A stretch of DNA of 62,136 nucleotides from Bacteroidetes bacterium HGW-Bacteroidetes-1 (GCA_002842755.1 PHDU01000015.1:1-62136); one strand, 5' to 3'; positions 9,377 to 18,600 are shown, counted from the stretch's first letter. Numbers and translations: made by a program. The notes: generated by a model not told the origin, from the letters alone.

Positions 9377-9432
9377 TTGGTTTGAATACCAAAAAAGAAA
9401 TAATAAAAATAAAAAGAGGCAGATGCATTCAT
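9364..9432 (-). CDS. Phe/Tyr leader peptide (22 residues)
   Basis: An ATG-started frame of 22 codons ends in TAG just before the terminator arms. Codons 7-14 read FYFYYFFF, giving five Phe and three Tyr codons in a row, directly before the sequence that forms the alternative hairpins. The operon makes both Phe and Tyr, matching the mixed codon run. This is the layout of classic leader-peptide attenuation (pheA, pheST, trp and his leaders of Proteobacteria). The T-rich strand makes some Phe codons likely by chance. The alternation with TAT, the ATG, the stop placement and the pairing geometry together make chance unlikely. Confidence 0.82.
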   Translation of the reverse strand: MNASASFYFYYFFFGIQTKGGR

Positions 9433-9452
9433 TTTCTCGTCAATTGAGGGCG

Positions 9453-9460
9453 TAAATGTA
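9453..9460 (-). promoter_or_regulatory. Candidate promoter of the Phe/Tyr operon
   Basis: The minus strand reads TACATTTA, a seven-of-eight match to the Bacteroidota -7 element TAnnTTTG. It lies 20 bases before the leader-peptide ATG, placing a start site about 14 bases upstream of it. The -33 region (TTTC) is a weak match. Confidence 0.4.
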
Positions 9461-9599
9461 AAATGATTTTCCTTTTACTTAGAAATAAATTTATTAGAAA
9501 AATCACAATTATTTTTATCTGATTGAAATAATGAAAGTTAACAACCAATATTTTTAATTTAAAGAAACGAAATGAAGTCATTTTACGGTTAACAAAATC

Positions 9600-9628
9600 C
9601 TTGTGAATGCTTGGTTTTAGTATTTTTG
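9600..9628 (+). promoter_or_regulatory. Promoter of the thioredoxin-like gene
   Basis: TATTTTTG at 9621-9628 matches TAnnTTTG exactly. CTTG at 9600-9603 is a -33 candidate with a 17-base spacer. Transcription would start about 15 bases before the ATG at 9650. Confidence 0.55.
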
Positions 9629-9649
9629 CAAACATATTTCAAAAAAATA

Positions 9650-11050
9650 ATGATTAAACCGTCTGATATGACATCAATCAGTTCAAAGCCAATTCCTGTT
9701 TTTCTCTACCTGATTTTATTGATTTTTCCAGTACTCTCTTTAAAAGCACAACACAAAATATCTGGAACAATTCGTGATTATAATAACCAATCCATCACCC
9801 TTCAACTTTTACATGGAGATGTAAAAATTCCAGTTGATTCAATTAAAACAGATGGTGATGGTCATTTTTCATTTGATGTAACAGACAAAATGAAAGCAGG
9901 TATGTATTTATTGAAAATCCCTGATGGCAATAGTTTTCCTATTCTTTTTAATCATGAAAATGTGCAGCTAATATCAGCTGGCACCGATGAAAATGCTTTT
10001 GTTGAGTTTGTCGAATCCGATGAAAATAAATGGTGGTATGACTACTTTCTTTTAAAGGGAGCAACCCAATACAAACAAGATTTACTTAAACCTATCCTTC
10101 AGCAATACCCTGAAAATGCACGTTTCTATCAATTGGCCGTACAGGAATACGACACTATTCAGTATCAACTGTATCAGAAAGCAAATGCAATTGTAAGCAG
10201 TCACCCACAATCTTTGGCGGCACGATTTATTAAAACCGACATTAATCCTCTTATTAACCTTAGCCTTGGTTTTGACGAGCAACGTCTTCAATTAAAAGAA
10301 CATTTCTTTGATCAAACAGATTTTGCTGATACCGTACTTATTTACTCGGATATTCTAACCCGAAAATTAATCGACTTTTTGTCTTTACATCAACGTCCAG
10401 ACATGAGCATGGCTGAAATGCAACTCGAATTTATACGAGCATTAGATGTGGTGCTAAAAAAATCCTCAGTTGATAATAACATGTATTTATTTGTAATTGA
10501 ATACTTTATTGAAGGATTTGCCCGAATGGGATTCACTGGCGTGAGCGATTATTTAAGCTCATTGCCACATCTCAACGGCGATTGCATGGATATTGAAACA
10601 CTCATCAAAATTGAAAGAATTGTAGGGGCGCATCGAAAAATTGTGATAGGTTCATCAGCTCCTCCCATACAAGCAGAAGATATTGAAGGTCGGGTCTTTG
10701 ACTTGAGTTTGTTGCAGGCAAAAAAAAACATTGTTCTTTTCTGGTCTGTTACTTGTCCTCATTGCCTTGAACTTTTACCTCAACTAAAGCAATTCGCAGA
10801 TGAACATCCGGATGCGACTGTTGTTTCGATTGTACTTAGCCCAAACAACAGCACTTTGAAAAATTTGATCGATCAGGAGCAGTTAAACTGGATTCATATT
10901 GCTGATGGTAATGGGTGGAACAGCCCATTTGTGGAATCGTATATGGTTTATGGGACACCAACATTGTTTCTCCTCGATGAAGAAAAACATATCCTTTCTA
11001 AACCGTCAGGCATTGCCGAACTAAAGGCAGTGTATGAATTAAAGCAATGA
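9650..11050 (+). CDS. Exported TlpA-like thiol:disulfide protein with DUF4369-type N-terminus
   Basis: 466 residues from the ATG at 9650; an upstream TTG in the same frame lies inside the promoter and is not used. A signal peptide (VFLYLILLIFPVLSLKAQ) is followed by a beta-rich region of the DUF4369 type (HKISGTIRDYNNQSITLQL). A helical middle part follows, then a C-terminal thioredoxin fold with FWSVTCPHCLELLPQL, whose CPHC is the redox motif, and the cis-Pro segment YGTPTLFLLD. Members act in the periplasm on disulfides or cytochrome maturation. This combination is common in Bacteroidota. The physiological partner is unknown. Confidence 0.82.
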   Translation: MIKPSDMTSISSKPIPVFLYLILLIFPVLSLKAQHKISGTIRDYNNQSITLQLLHGDVKIPVDSIKTDGDGHFSFDVTDKMKAGMYLLKIPDGNSFPILFNHENVQLISAGTDENAFVEFVESDENKWWYDYFLLKGATQYKQDLLKPILQQYPENARFYQLAVQEYDTIQYQLYQKANAIVSSHPQSLAARFIKTDINPLINLSLGFDEQRLQLKEHFFDQTDFADTVLIYSDILTRKLIDFLSLHQRPDMSMAEMQLEFIRALDVVLKKSSVDNNMYLFVIEYFIEGFARMGFTGVSDYLSSLPHLNGDCMDIETLIKIERIVGAHRKIVIGSSAPPIQAEDIEGRVFDLSLLQAKKNIVLFWSVTCPHCLELLPQLKQFADEHPDATVVSIVLSPNNSTLKNLIDQEQLNWIHIADGNGWNSPFVESYMVYGTPTLFLLDEEKHILSKPSGIAELKAVYELKQ

Positions 11051-11076
11051 GGCTTTTGTTCAATTAATTTTATTAA

Positions 11077-11109
11077 TTGACCTTAACTGAGACAGATTAT
11101 CTATTTTTG
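11077..11109 (+). promoter_or_regulatory. Promoter of the GH3/beta-lactamase fusion gene
   Basis: TATTTTTG at 11102-11109 is an exact -7 element, with TTG at 11077-11079 and a 22-base spacer. The TTG lies in the right arm of a small inverted repeat, CAATTAAT-TTT-ATTAATTG (11061-11079), which follows the preceding gene but has no T-run. Confidence 0.5.
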
Positions 11110-11134
11110 ACATTCACAAAACAGCCCTTTAGCG

Positions 11135-14107
11135 ATGCTTTCAAATTATAAAATCTTAGTTTTCATCGTATTACAATTGATATTACTTACAGGTTTAAAA
11201 AATACATTATCTGCTCAGGAAGCATTTCTTGTCTCCGATTCCGAAAGTCGTTGGGTTGATTCTGTATATAAAAGTCTCACGCAAGAACAAAGAGTAGCTC
11301 AGCTGATGATCGTCAGAGCCAATCTACCAGGCGAAGCTTACGATCCACGCATAGAGGATTATATCAGAAAATATAATATTGGAGGAGTCACCTTTTTTAA
11401 AGGAAAACCTACGGAACAACTTATTCAAACCAACCGTTGGCAACAATTATCAAAAACACCTTTGTTTGTGAGTATTGATGCTGAATGGGGATTGGCAATG
11501 AGACTATCTGGAACAATTTCCTATCCCTTACAGATGACCCTTGGTGCAGTTAGAAATAATGATTTGATTTACAGCATGGGCCGACAAATTGCTGAACAAT
11601 GTGTCAGAATGGGAATTCATATCAATTTTGCGCCTGTAATCGATGTAAATAACAACGACGCAAACCCTGTTATTGGAATGAGAAGTTTTGGAGATTCTCC
11701 CGAAACTGTCGCATTGAAAGGAAGTATTTATGCTGCTGCCTTAAAAGATGGAGGCATCATTGCTACTGCAAAACATTTCCCTGGCCATGGTGATACTCAA
11801 AATGATTCACACTACACCCTTCCCATTATTCTGCATTCGCGAGCTCACCTCGACTCAACCGAACTATGGCCGTTCAAACAACTTGTTTTGCATGGTTTGG
11901 ATGGGATAATGACAGCACATCTAAACATTCCAACACTCGATACCATTTCCAATCTACCTTCCAGTTTATCAGAAAAGATTGTCACCGGAATTCTAAAAAA
12001 TGAAATTGGTTTTAAAGGACTTATCGTCACCGATGGTCTCGACATGAAAGGTGTAACTTCTGTGCAACCTTCCGGAAAAATTGAGCTTATGGCACTTGCA
12101 GCTGGCAACGATTTGCTCTTGCTTCCGGAAAATATTCCTCTTGCCATTGAAACATTTTTAAAAGCAATTGAGAACGGGACACTGCCAGAAAGCCGGATAG
12201 AAGAAAGTTGCAAAAAAGTTCTCAGATACAAATACAGGGCAGGATTGCATACTTACAGACCTTCTTTTACCGAAAATCTTGTAAAAGACTTAAACAGAAA
12301 AGAGTATGATGACCTTGTGGAGCAATTGTTTGCAGAGGCAGTGACCCTTGTAAAAAATGATAATATATTACCTTTGAAGAACGACTCGGTTCAATGGGCA
12401 GCACTTACCATTGGAAGTGACAAAGCATCAGCTGTTGATAATTATCTTTCCAAAGCAGGCATTTCAGTCAAAAGTTTTTCCCTTCCAAAAAAAGCAAGTA
12501 AAGAGCAAATCGACCTACTTAACAATCAGCTAAATGCTTACCAACACATTATCGTTAATATTCAAAACACCAACATTCTTGCAACAAAAAAATTTGGTAT
12601 CGAAGAACAGTCCATTGCGTTTATAAATGAACTTTCAAAAAATAAATCCCTAATTATCAACCTCTTTTCTTCTCCCTATGCCCTTGATTACTTCAAAATA
12701 AATGAAAATATCAAAGCAATTCTTATCGCCTATCAGGATCGTCCCGAAGCTGAAAAAGCTGTAGCCCATATACTCTTTGGTAAAAGGCAATCGCTTGGAT
12801 CACTGCCAGTTTCTCTACATAATGGCTATCATGCAGGACACGGTCTTATTTTAAATTCGGAAAAAGCATTGATGGAAATGCCATCTCCTGTTTTGCAGGA
12901 ACAAAATACTGATAAGCGAATAAATAATGTGATTACGCGTAAAATTGACTCCATTGCAAAGTTTGGTATATTGAAAAAAGCATATCCAGGCTGTCAGATC
13001 GTTGCATTATTAAACGGAGATATTATTTTTCAAAAATCGTATGGATATCTGACTTATGATTCGATTGAACCGGTAACAGATTCTACTATTTATGATCTAG
13101 CTTCTCTTACCAAAATACTTGCAACAACTTTAGCTGTGATGAAACTTTATGAAGAGGATAAACTTGCATTAGATCAAACTTTGGGAGATTTTTTTCCTTT
13201 TTTGAAAAACACAGACAAAGCACCCCTGAAACTAATCGATATTCTCACGCATCAATCCGGATTGGATGGGTGGATTCCATTTTATCTGAAAACAATTGAT
13301 AAAGATGGCCCCCTTAAAGAAATATACAGTACAAAATCCGATTTAGATCATCCGTACCGTGTTGCTGAAAACTTATATCTTAATCGTGCCTACAAACATA
13401 AAATCTATGATGAAATTGCCAAGAGTAAGTTAAAGTCGAAAGAATACCGATACAGCGATCTGGGGATGTATTTTGTTCCAGAGATAATTGAAAATCTAAC
13501 CAACGAGGAATTTGATCAGTATGTTGAGCGCGTTTTTTATGAACCTATTGACCTTAAATATATATTATTCAGACCTTTGACAAGTTTTCAAAAATCATTA
13601 ATTGCTCCAACTGAAAATGATACTGAATTCCGGATGCAACTATTGCGGGGCGATGTTCATGATCCGGGTGCAGCGATGATAGGCGGTATTTGTGGCCATG
13701 CCGGCCTTTTTGGAAATGCAAAAGATGTTTCACAACTGATGCAGATGCTACTTAACGAAGGAAATCTTAACGGGAAGAATTTTTTTAAACCAGAAACAAT
13801 TAATTTATTTACAACAGCTCCATTTACCAAAACGAAGAATCGACGTGGTATTGGTTTTGATAAACCTCCGCTTGATCCAAAGGACAAAACCAGAGGTATG
13901 GCGGAGAGTGCTACTTCAAAAAGTTTTGGACATACAGGTTTTACAGGCACTTTTGCATGGGCCGACCCAGAATACAAACTTGTAGTAGTTTTTTTATCCA
14001 ACCGTGTTTATCCTAGCAGTAAAGTTAATTTGTTAGCCAATTTAAATATTCGCACAAAAATACATGAGCTTTTCTACGATTTAGCCAAAACCTCCACCGT
14101 TAACTGA
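11135..14107 (+). CDS. GH3 beta-N-acetylglucosaminidase fused to a serine beta-lactamase-family domain
   Basis: 990 residues with an N-terminal export signal. Residues about 45-380 are a glycoside hydrolase family 3 (NagZ-like) domain: FVSIDAEWGLAMRL, the His-containing loop KHFPGHGDTQNDSHYTLP near 212, and VTDGLDMKGV near 298. A linker resembling the GH3 C-terminal domain follows. Residues about 615-985 are a class C beta-lactamase/DD-peptidase-like domain with DLASLTK (SxxK near 655-658), YSDLGMYF near 773 and GHTGFTG near 930. Each half can act on peptidoglycan, releasing GlcNAc or cleaving a peptide or ester bond. The fusion recurs in Bacteroidota. Together with anmK and the lytic transglycosylase in this window it points to cell-wall recycling. 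Confidence 0.87.
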   Translation: MLSNYKILVFIVLQLILLTGLKNTLSAQEAFLVSDSESRWVDSVYKSLTQEQRVAQLMIVRANLPGEAYDPRIEDYIRKYNIGGVTFFKGKPTEQLIQTNRWQQLSKTPLFVSIDAEWGLAMRLSGTISYPLQMTLGAVRNNDLIYSMGRQIAEQCVRMGIHINFAPVIDVNNNDANPVIGMRSFGDSPETVALKGSIYAAALKDGGIIATAKHFPGHGDTQNDSHYTLPIILHSRAHLDSTELWPFKQLVLHGLDGIMTAHLNIPTLDTISNLPSSLSEKIVTGILKNEIGFKGLIVTDGLDMKGVTSVQPSGKIELMALAAGNDLLLLPENIPLAIETFLKAIENGTLPESRIEESCKKVLRYKYRAGLHTYRPSFTENLVKDLNRKEYDDLVEQLFAEAVTLVKNDNILPLKNDSVQWAALTIGSDKASAVDNYLSKAGISVKSFSLPKKASKEQIDLLNNQLNAYQHIIVNIQNTNILATKKFGIEEQSIAFINELSKNKSLIINLFSSPYALDYFKINENIKAILIAYQDRPEAEKAVAHILFGKRQSLGSLPVSLHNGYHAGHGLILNSEKALMEMPSPVLQEQNTDKRINNVITRKIDSIAKFGILKKAYPGCQIVALLNGDIIFQKSYGYLTYDSIEPVTDSTIYDLASLTKILATTLAVMKLYEEDKLALDQTLGDFFPFLKNTDKAPLKLIDILTHQSGLDGWIPFYLKTIDKDGPLKEIYSTKSDLDHPYRVAENLYLNRAYKHKIYDEIAKSKLKSKEYRYSDLGMYFVPEIIENLTNEEFDQYVERVFYEPIDLKYILFRPLTSFQKSLIAPTENDTEFRMQLLRGDVHDPGAAMIGGICGHAGLFGNAKDVSQLMQMLLNEGNLNGKNFFKPETINLFTTAPFTKTKNRRGIGFDKPPLDPKDKTRGMAESATSKSFGHTGFTGTFAWADPEYKLVVVFLSNRVYPSSKVNLLANLNIRTKIHELFYDLAKTSTVN

Positions 14108-14109
14108 GT

Positions 14110-15021
14110 ATGCACATTAAAAAAGAACTTCTTTCAACCTCACGGGAACAACACAATTTACTAATAACAGTTTTGATCAATGTTTTTATTTCGCTGGTTG
14201 AATTAATAGGCGGTTTACTTTCGAATAGCCTCGCATTAATTTCTGATGCACTTCATAATTTTAGTGATGGGCTAGCCCTTTTTATCACTTATATCACCCT
14301 CAAAATCAGCAAAAAAAACGCCAATCCCAAAAATACATTTGGATATAAAAGAATCCAGATTCTGGCTGCTCTTTTTAATGCAGTTACGTTAATTGCTATC
14401 TGCATCTACCTCATTTTTGAGGCATGGGAACGAATGATTAACCCTCAGGAAGTGAAAGGATTCTCAATGCTGGTTGTTGCAGGCATTGGCCTTGTGGCAA
14501 ATATAGTAGGGGTTATACTGCTCAAAGATTTTTCTTCAGCCAATTTAAACATTAAAGCCGCCTATCTTCACCTGATCGGGGATACCTTATCGAGTGTCGC
14601 AGTGATTATTGGAGGTATTCTTATATACTTCTATAATATTTTTTGGATCGACCCCGTTATTACTCTTTTAATAAGCATCTATATTATACGTGAAACCTGG
14701 CAGGTTCTTAACGAAACTTATAATATTCTGATGCAGGCGTCACCAGCAAACCTTGATGTAAAGACAATACGTGATCGATTGATGGAAGTGGCAGGAGTAA
14801 AAAACATTCACCATGTCCATATTTGGCAGCTAACAGACCAGGAAATTCATTTTGAAGGACATATTGAGCTTGAAGAGGATCTGCTGTTGAGTAAAGTTCA
14901 GAAAATTCAGGAGAAAATAAATAAGATTTTAATAAAAGATTTTTTAATAAATCATATCACACTACAGTCCGAATACCGCAGATGTGATAATGCAGAGTTA
15001 ATTTCAGGTAATAAATGCTAG
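14110..15021 (+). CDS. Cation diffusion facilitator (Zn/Co/Cd exporter)
   Basis: 303 residues with six transmembrane segments and the two metal-site motifs of the family, SDALHNFSDGLAL in helix 2 and HLIGDTLSSVAV in helix 5. The cytoplasmic C-terminal domain has HHVHIWQLTDQEIHFEGHI. Members exchange cytoplasmic Zn, Co or Cd for protons. The ATG at 14110 lies two bases after the preceding stop, so the gene is probably co-transcribed with the fusion hydrolase. Metal specificity cannot be read from the sequence. Confidence 0.9.
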   Translation: MHIKKELLSTSREQHNLLITVLINVFISLVELIGGLLSNSLALISDALHNFSDGLALFITYITLKISKKNANPKNTFGYKRIQILAALFNAVTLIAICIYLIFEAWERMINPQEVKGFSMLVVAGIGLVANIVGVILLKDFSSANLNIKAAYLHLIGDTLSSVAVIIGGILIYFYNIFWIDPVITLLISIYIIRETWQVLNETYNILMQASPANLDVKTIRDRLMEVAGVKNIHHVHIWQLTDQEIHFEGHIELEEDLLLSKVQKIQEKINKILIKDFLINHITLQSEYRRCDNAELISGNKC

Positions 15022-15032
15022 TAACAACAAAA

Positions 15033-15869
15033 ATGAAGAAACAAAAAAGTACTTCGATAATTTTATGGATTTTATCCGTTTTACTTATGGCCTCACTTGC
15101 CATATATCAGCGCACAACCGGACCAACTTATCCCGTAAGTGGGAAAATTGCACTGGGAGGAACATTCATAAAATACAAACTTTTCAGAAGTTATGACACC
15201 GGCAGTGATGCTCTGATAGAAATATCAGTACCAGAAGGCGTAAAGGCTGTTTATAAATACAAACGATTTAAAAGCCATGATGAATGGACGAATATTGAAC
15301 TCGTACCTGACAACGGTAAGATTATTGCAAATATACCCCATCAACCGGCTGCAGGAAAAGTTGAATACCAAATTGCGCTTATTGATGGTGTAAAAGCCTA
15401 TCCTCTAACAGAAGAACCTGTGGTCATTCGCTTCAAAGGTTCAGTGCCTGATTATGTCCTAATCCCACATATTTTCTTTATGTTTTTTGCAATGGTTTTC
15501 AGTCTTCGAACCGGTTTGGAAGCATTGCTTAAAAGACCAAATACCTATTATTTCACTACTGCAACCTTACTCCTTTTTACTGCAGGCGGGCTTATTCTGG
15601 GGCCAATCGTTCAAAAATATGCTTTTGATGCCTATTGGACAGGCTGGCCATGGGGTCATGATCTGACAGATAATAAAACACTTGCAGCGTTTATTTTTTG
15701 GTTTATAGCATGGCTTGTTTTACGACGCAATCATGAAAACCGTCTATGGCCCGTGGTTGCTATGTTTGTTATGTTAGCGGTTTATTTGATACCTCACAGC
15801 GTTCTTGGGTCGGAAATTGACCATACAAAAATTGAAAACCAGATTAATAAAACAGAACAACAAGAATGA
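15033..15869 (+). CDS. Conserved membrane protein of unknown function
   Basis: 278 residues from the ATG at 15033; an ATG at 15015 overlaps the previous stop and is also possible. There is an N-terminal anchor, an extracytoplasmic beta-rich part of about 110 residues, then four C-terminal membrane segments. Between segments the protein has YWTGWPWGHDLTDNK, aromatic-rich with His and Asp, which faintly recalls the WWD region of cytochrome c assembly proteins. That resemblance is only visual. The start of the rhomboid gene overlaps its stop by four bases, so the two are coupled. Function not assigned. Confidence 0.7.
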   Translation: MKKQKSTSIILWILSVLLMASLAIYQRTTGPTYPVSGKIALGGTFIKYKLFRSYDTGSDALIEISVPEGVKAVYKYKRFKSHDEWTNIELVPDNGKIIANIPHQPAAGKVEYQIALIDGVKAYPLTEEPVVIRFKGSVPDYVLIPHIFFMFFAMVFSLRTGLEALLKRPNTYYFTTATLLLFTAGGLILGPIVQKYAFDAYWTGWPWGHDLTDNKTLAAFIFWFIAWLVLRRNHENRLWPVVAMFVMLAVYLIPHSVLGSEIDHTKIENQINKTEQQE

Positions 15870-16474
15870 CAATTATCATTATACTTATCACTGCGATTAT
15901 ATCGCTCATTTCTTTTAATAATGCAGATTTATTCAACCGGCTGAAATTTAATGCATGGCTTATACATGAACGGAAACAAAGCTGGAGGTTTCTTAGTTAT
16001 GCACTTGTTCATGGTGGATGGATGCACCTTTTTATAAACATGTTTGTTCTTTATTCATTTGGAACAAACATTGAAGAAAGTTTCAATTATTTATTTGGAA
16101 TCCCTCAGAGTTATATTTATTATGGCCTTCTCTATATTGGAGGTGTATTGTTTGCAACCCTATTTGATTATGGTAAGCATAAAGATGATCCTTACTATGA
16201 TGCTGTCGGGGCTTCGGGCGCCGTAGCCGCTGTACTTTTTGCTAGCATTTTAATTTCACCCACTTCATCCCTATTCATCTTTCCAATACCCTTCCCTGTA
16301 CCAGCTTATATTTTTGGGGTGTTATATCTTATATATTCAGTTTATATGGGAAAACAAGGCAAGGACAATATAGGACATTATGCACACTTTTTTGGTGCTG
16401 TTTTTGGAATTGTATTTACGCTACTTCTCAAACCCTCATTGGCAGAAAATTTTCTACATCAGTTACTAAACTGA
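15866..16474 (+). CDS. Rhomboid-family intramembrane serine protease
   Basis: 202 residues, strongly hydrophobic. HGGWMHLFINMFVLYSFG is the helix 2 signature. GASGA in DAVGASGAVAAVLFA carries the catalytic Ser, and the His of GHYAHFFGAVFG in the last helix completes the dyad. Rhomboids cut transmembrane segments within the membrane. The substrate is unknown; the tightly coupled upstream membrane protein, with which it shares an ATGA overlap, is a candidate partner. Confidence 0.88.
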   Translation: MTIIIILITAIISLISFNNADLFNRLKFNAWLIHERKQSWRFLSYALVHGGWMHLFINMFVLYSFGTNIEESFNYLFGIPQSYIYYGLLYIGGVLFATLFDYGKHKDDPYYDAVGASGAVAAVLFASILISPTSSLFIFPIPFPVPAYIFGVLYLIYSVYMGKQGKDNIGHYAHFFGAVFGIVFTLLLKPSLAENFLHQLLN

Positions 16475-16554
16475 AATAGTTTCTATAATGAGGACAAACT
16501 GATTGAGATTTATACGGCCCAACAAGTAGAACAAATATTGCTTTATGAAAACCC

Positions 16555-17136
16555 CTAGTTCATCTCAGGATTAACTGGGAAACCTCTCCAAAGGTCATAG
16601 GAAGGTCCCATTCGCTGAAGAAAAGAGTTCCACATTTTTTCAGGTTTAGTATGAAGCAACAGTTTTGAACTGGTTTCTGAAATTACCCATGCATTGCGTT
16701 TCAATTCACTTTCAAGTTGTTTGGGAGACCAGCCTGAGTAGCCGAGAAAAAAACGGATCTGATCCTTTTTGAGTATTCCAAGTGTCATCATTTCACGTAC
16801 TGATTCAATATCTCCACCCCAATACAATCCTGGCACTATTTCACTACTTTCAGGTATTTCGTTCCCAAGAGTATGAATAAAGAACAGTTTATCCGTTTCA
16901 ACAGGTCCACCAATATAAACCATCGCATCAAATTCAGGAAAATCAGTCACGATGGCATTAAACAGTGCTCCGGAAGGCTTGTTCATAACCATACCAAAAG
17001 TACCGTCATCGTTATGCTCTATCAACAAGATTACAGCACGTCCAAAATAGAATTCATCCATTAACGGTTCTGCTATCAATGCCCTTCCCTTTATCGGTTG
17101 CAGGTCATTGCTTTTTATTTGAATCAGTTTTTCCAT
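16555..17136 (-). CDS. YqgE/AlgH family protein
   Basis: 193 residues from the Met at 17136; two earlier in-frame Met codons exist up to 17157. GRALIAEPLMDEFYFGRAVI, GMVMNKPSG and YIGGPVETDKLFFIHT are characteristic of the UPF0301 (YqgE/AlgH) family. SGWSPKQLESELKRNAWVIS is also typical. The family's biochemical role is not established. It is divergent from murL; their starts are only 69 bases apart, so their promoters must overlap. Confidence 0.88.
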   Translation of the reverse strand: MEKLIQIKSNDLQPIKGRALIAEPLMDEFYFGRAVILLIEHNDDGTFGMVMNKPSGALFNAIVTDFPEFDAMVYIGGPVETDKLFFIHTLGNEIPESSEIVPGLYWGGDIESVREMMTLGILKKDQIRFFLGYSGWSPKQLESELKRNAWVISETSSKLLLHTKPEKMWNSFLQRMGPSYDLWRGFPVNPEMN

Positions 17137-17205
17137 TTTAATCATTTTTTGAGTCACATGAGGTTCATATCATTCAAAACTCTATTTTTACAAATCAATC
17201 AAAAA

Positions 17206-18600
17206 ATGTACCACGCATTGACAATACCTGATTTCAATAAGCAGTTCAAGGCTTTACGCATTGAATTTACTTTCTTCGAATATCAAAGTTATGCCATAAT
17301 TGAGGAATATGATTGCTTTAAACTCATTTTTAACTTTAATTTAGGAAATAGATTCTATTTTAAGCCTGAATGGAAAATTCCCAAAATGAATTTCTTTGTG
17401 GAAAAACCAAACAAAGAAATTCTTAACATACTTGCTTTTCACATTGGCATGGTTGAATTAATCAGCTACTGGAAAGCTGCATGCCCTCAGCAAGTAATTA
17501 TCAAACCTTTCAAACTTTCAAACGAACAGATTAATTGGTGGAAAAAGCTCTATTTTAATGGGTTAGGAGAATTCTTTTTCGTCAATGGAATTCAAGCCAC
17601 GCCGGATGATTTCATGCTTATAACTTGTGATTCAGATACATTTTTCGAACCTGTTGATAAAACATACAATGAAACAGTAATAGTTCCGGTTGGCGGAGGA
17701 AAAGACTCCGCAGTAAGTCTTGAACTATTAACAAGGAATGGATTCTCAGTGGTTCCCCTCGTTGTCAATCCGCGTGCTGCAACCAACGATTGTATCATTG
17801 CTGCTGGTTTTTCTGATCAGGATTCACTTCTTATGTACCGGACAATCGACCCTGAACTGATAAAGCTGAATCAAGCAGGATTTCTGAATGGCCATACACC
17901 ATTTTCTGCTTTACTCGCTTTTGTTTCAGCCTTTGGGGCTACTTTAGCCGATGCCCGGCATATTGCCTTATCCAACGAATCAAGTGCAAGTGAATCAACC
18001 GTTCACGGCAGCAATGTAAACCATCAATACAGCAAATCCTTTGAATTTGAGCAAGATTTCAGATACTATCTAAATCGGTTTATTACATCAGGGATGGGTT
18101 ATTTCAGTTTTTTAAGGCCCTTGAATGAACTCCAGATCGCTTCGCTTTTCAGCAAATTCTCTGCATATCACAAATCATTTAAAAGCTGTAACGCAGGAAG
18201 CAAAACCGATCAGTGGTGTTGTAATTGTCCGAAATGCCTTTTCACTTACATCATGTTGTCACCCTTTGTTCCATCCGACAAGTTAGAGTCTATCTTTGGA
18301 GAAAATTTGTTGGATAAAGAAAATTTGAAAAACACGTTGGATGAATTGCTTGGAAAAACGATTGCCAAGCCTTTTGAATGTGTTGGAACAACAGAAGAAG
18401 TCCGGACAGCGGTAAACTATATCGCTCAACAAATCCGAACAGATGAAATTCCTTTTCTGATCGAAACGTTAGAAATTGAAAATAACAGCATTCTTTTAGC
18501 TGACAAAGCGATGAAAAATGCACTTCTTCAATTTGATGACCAACATTTCCTTTTGCCTGAATTTGAAATGCTAATTAAACAAGCTATCGATGAGAAATAA
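17206..18600 (+). CDS. murL: UDP-MurNAc-L-Ala-L-Glu epimerase (MurL)
   Basis: About 464 residues; a start at 17158 would add 16. The centre has the PP-loop-like VPVGGGKDSAVSLELL near residue 165. It is followed by a Ser-rich SNESSASESTVHGSNVNHQYS stretch in two parts and a Cys cluster (WCCNCPKCLFTYI). This is the pattern of MurL, the ATP-dependent enzyme described in Xanthomonas that converts the terminal L-Glu of UDP-MurNAc-L-Ala-L-Glu to D-Glu. The next gene, overlapping by 11 bases, is a MurD homologue, exactly the murL-murD2 pairing of that pathway. The identification rests on motif recall and context. Confidence 0.84.
   Translation: MYHALTIPDFNKQFKALRIEFTFFEYQSYAIIEEYDCFKLIFNFNLGNRFYFKPEWKIPKMNFFVEKPNKEILNILAFHIGMVELISYWKAACPQQVIIKPFKLSNEQINWWKKLYFNGLGEFFFVNGIQATPDDFMLITCDSDTFFEPVDKTYNETVIVPVGGGKDSAVSLELLTRNGFSVVPLVVNPRAATNDCIIAAGFSDQDSLLMYRTIDPELIKLNQAGFLNGHTPFSALLAFVSAFGATLADARHIALSNESSASESTVHGSNVNHQYSKSFEFEQDFRYYLNRFITSGMGYFSFLRPLNELQIASLFSKFSAYHKSFKSCNAGSKTDQWCCNCPKCLFTYIMLSPFVPSDKLESIFGENLLDKENLKNTLDELLGKTIAKPFECVGTTEEVRTAVNYIAQQIRTDEIPFLIETLEIENNSILLADKAMKNALLQFDDQHFLLPEFEMLIKQAIDEK

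Noticed and set aside
9433-9635. A minus-strand frame of 68 codons upstream of the Phe/Tyr leader
   Set aside because: It is basic and low-complexity, runs through the divergent promoter region and lies upstream of the better-supported leader and promoter.
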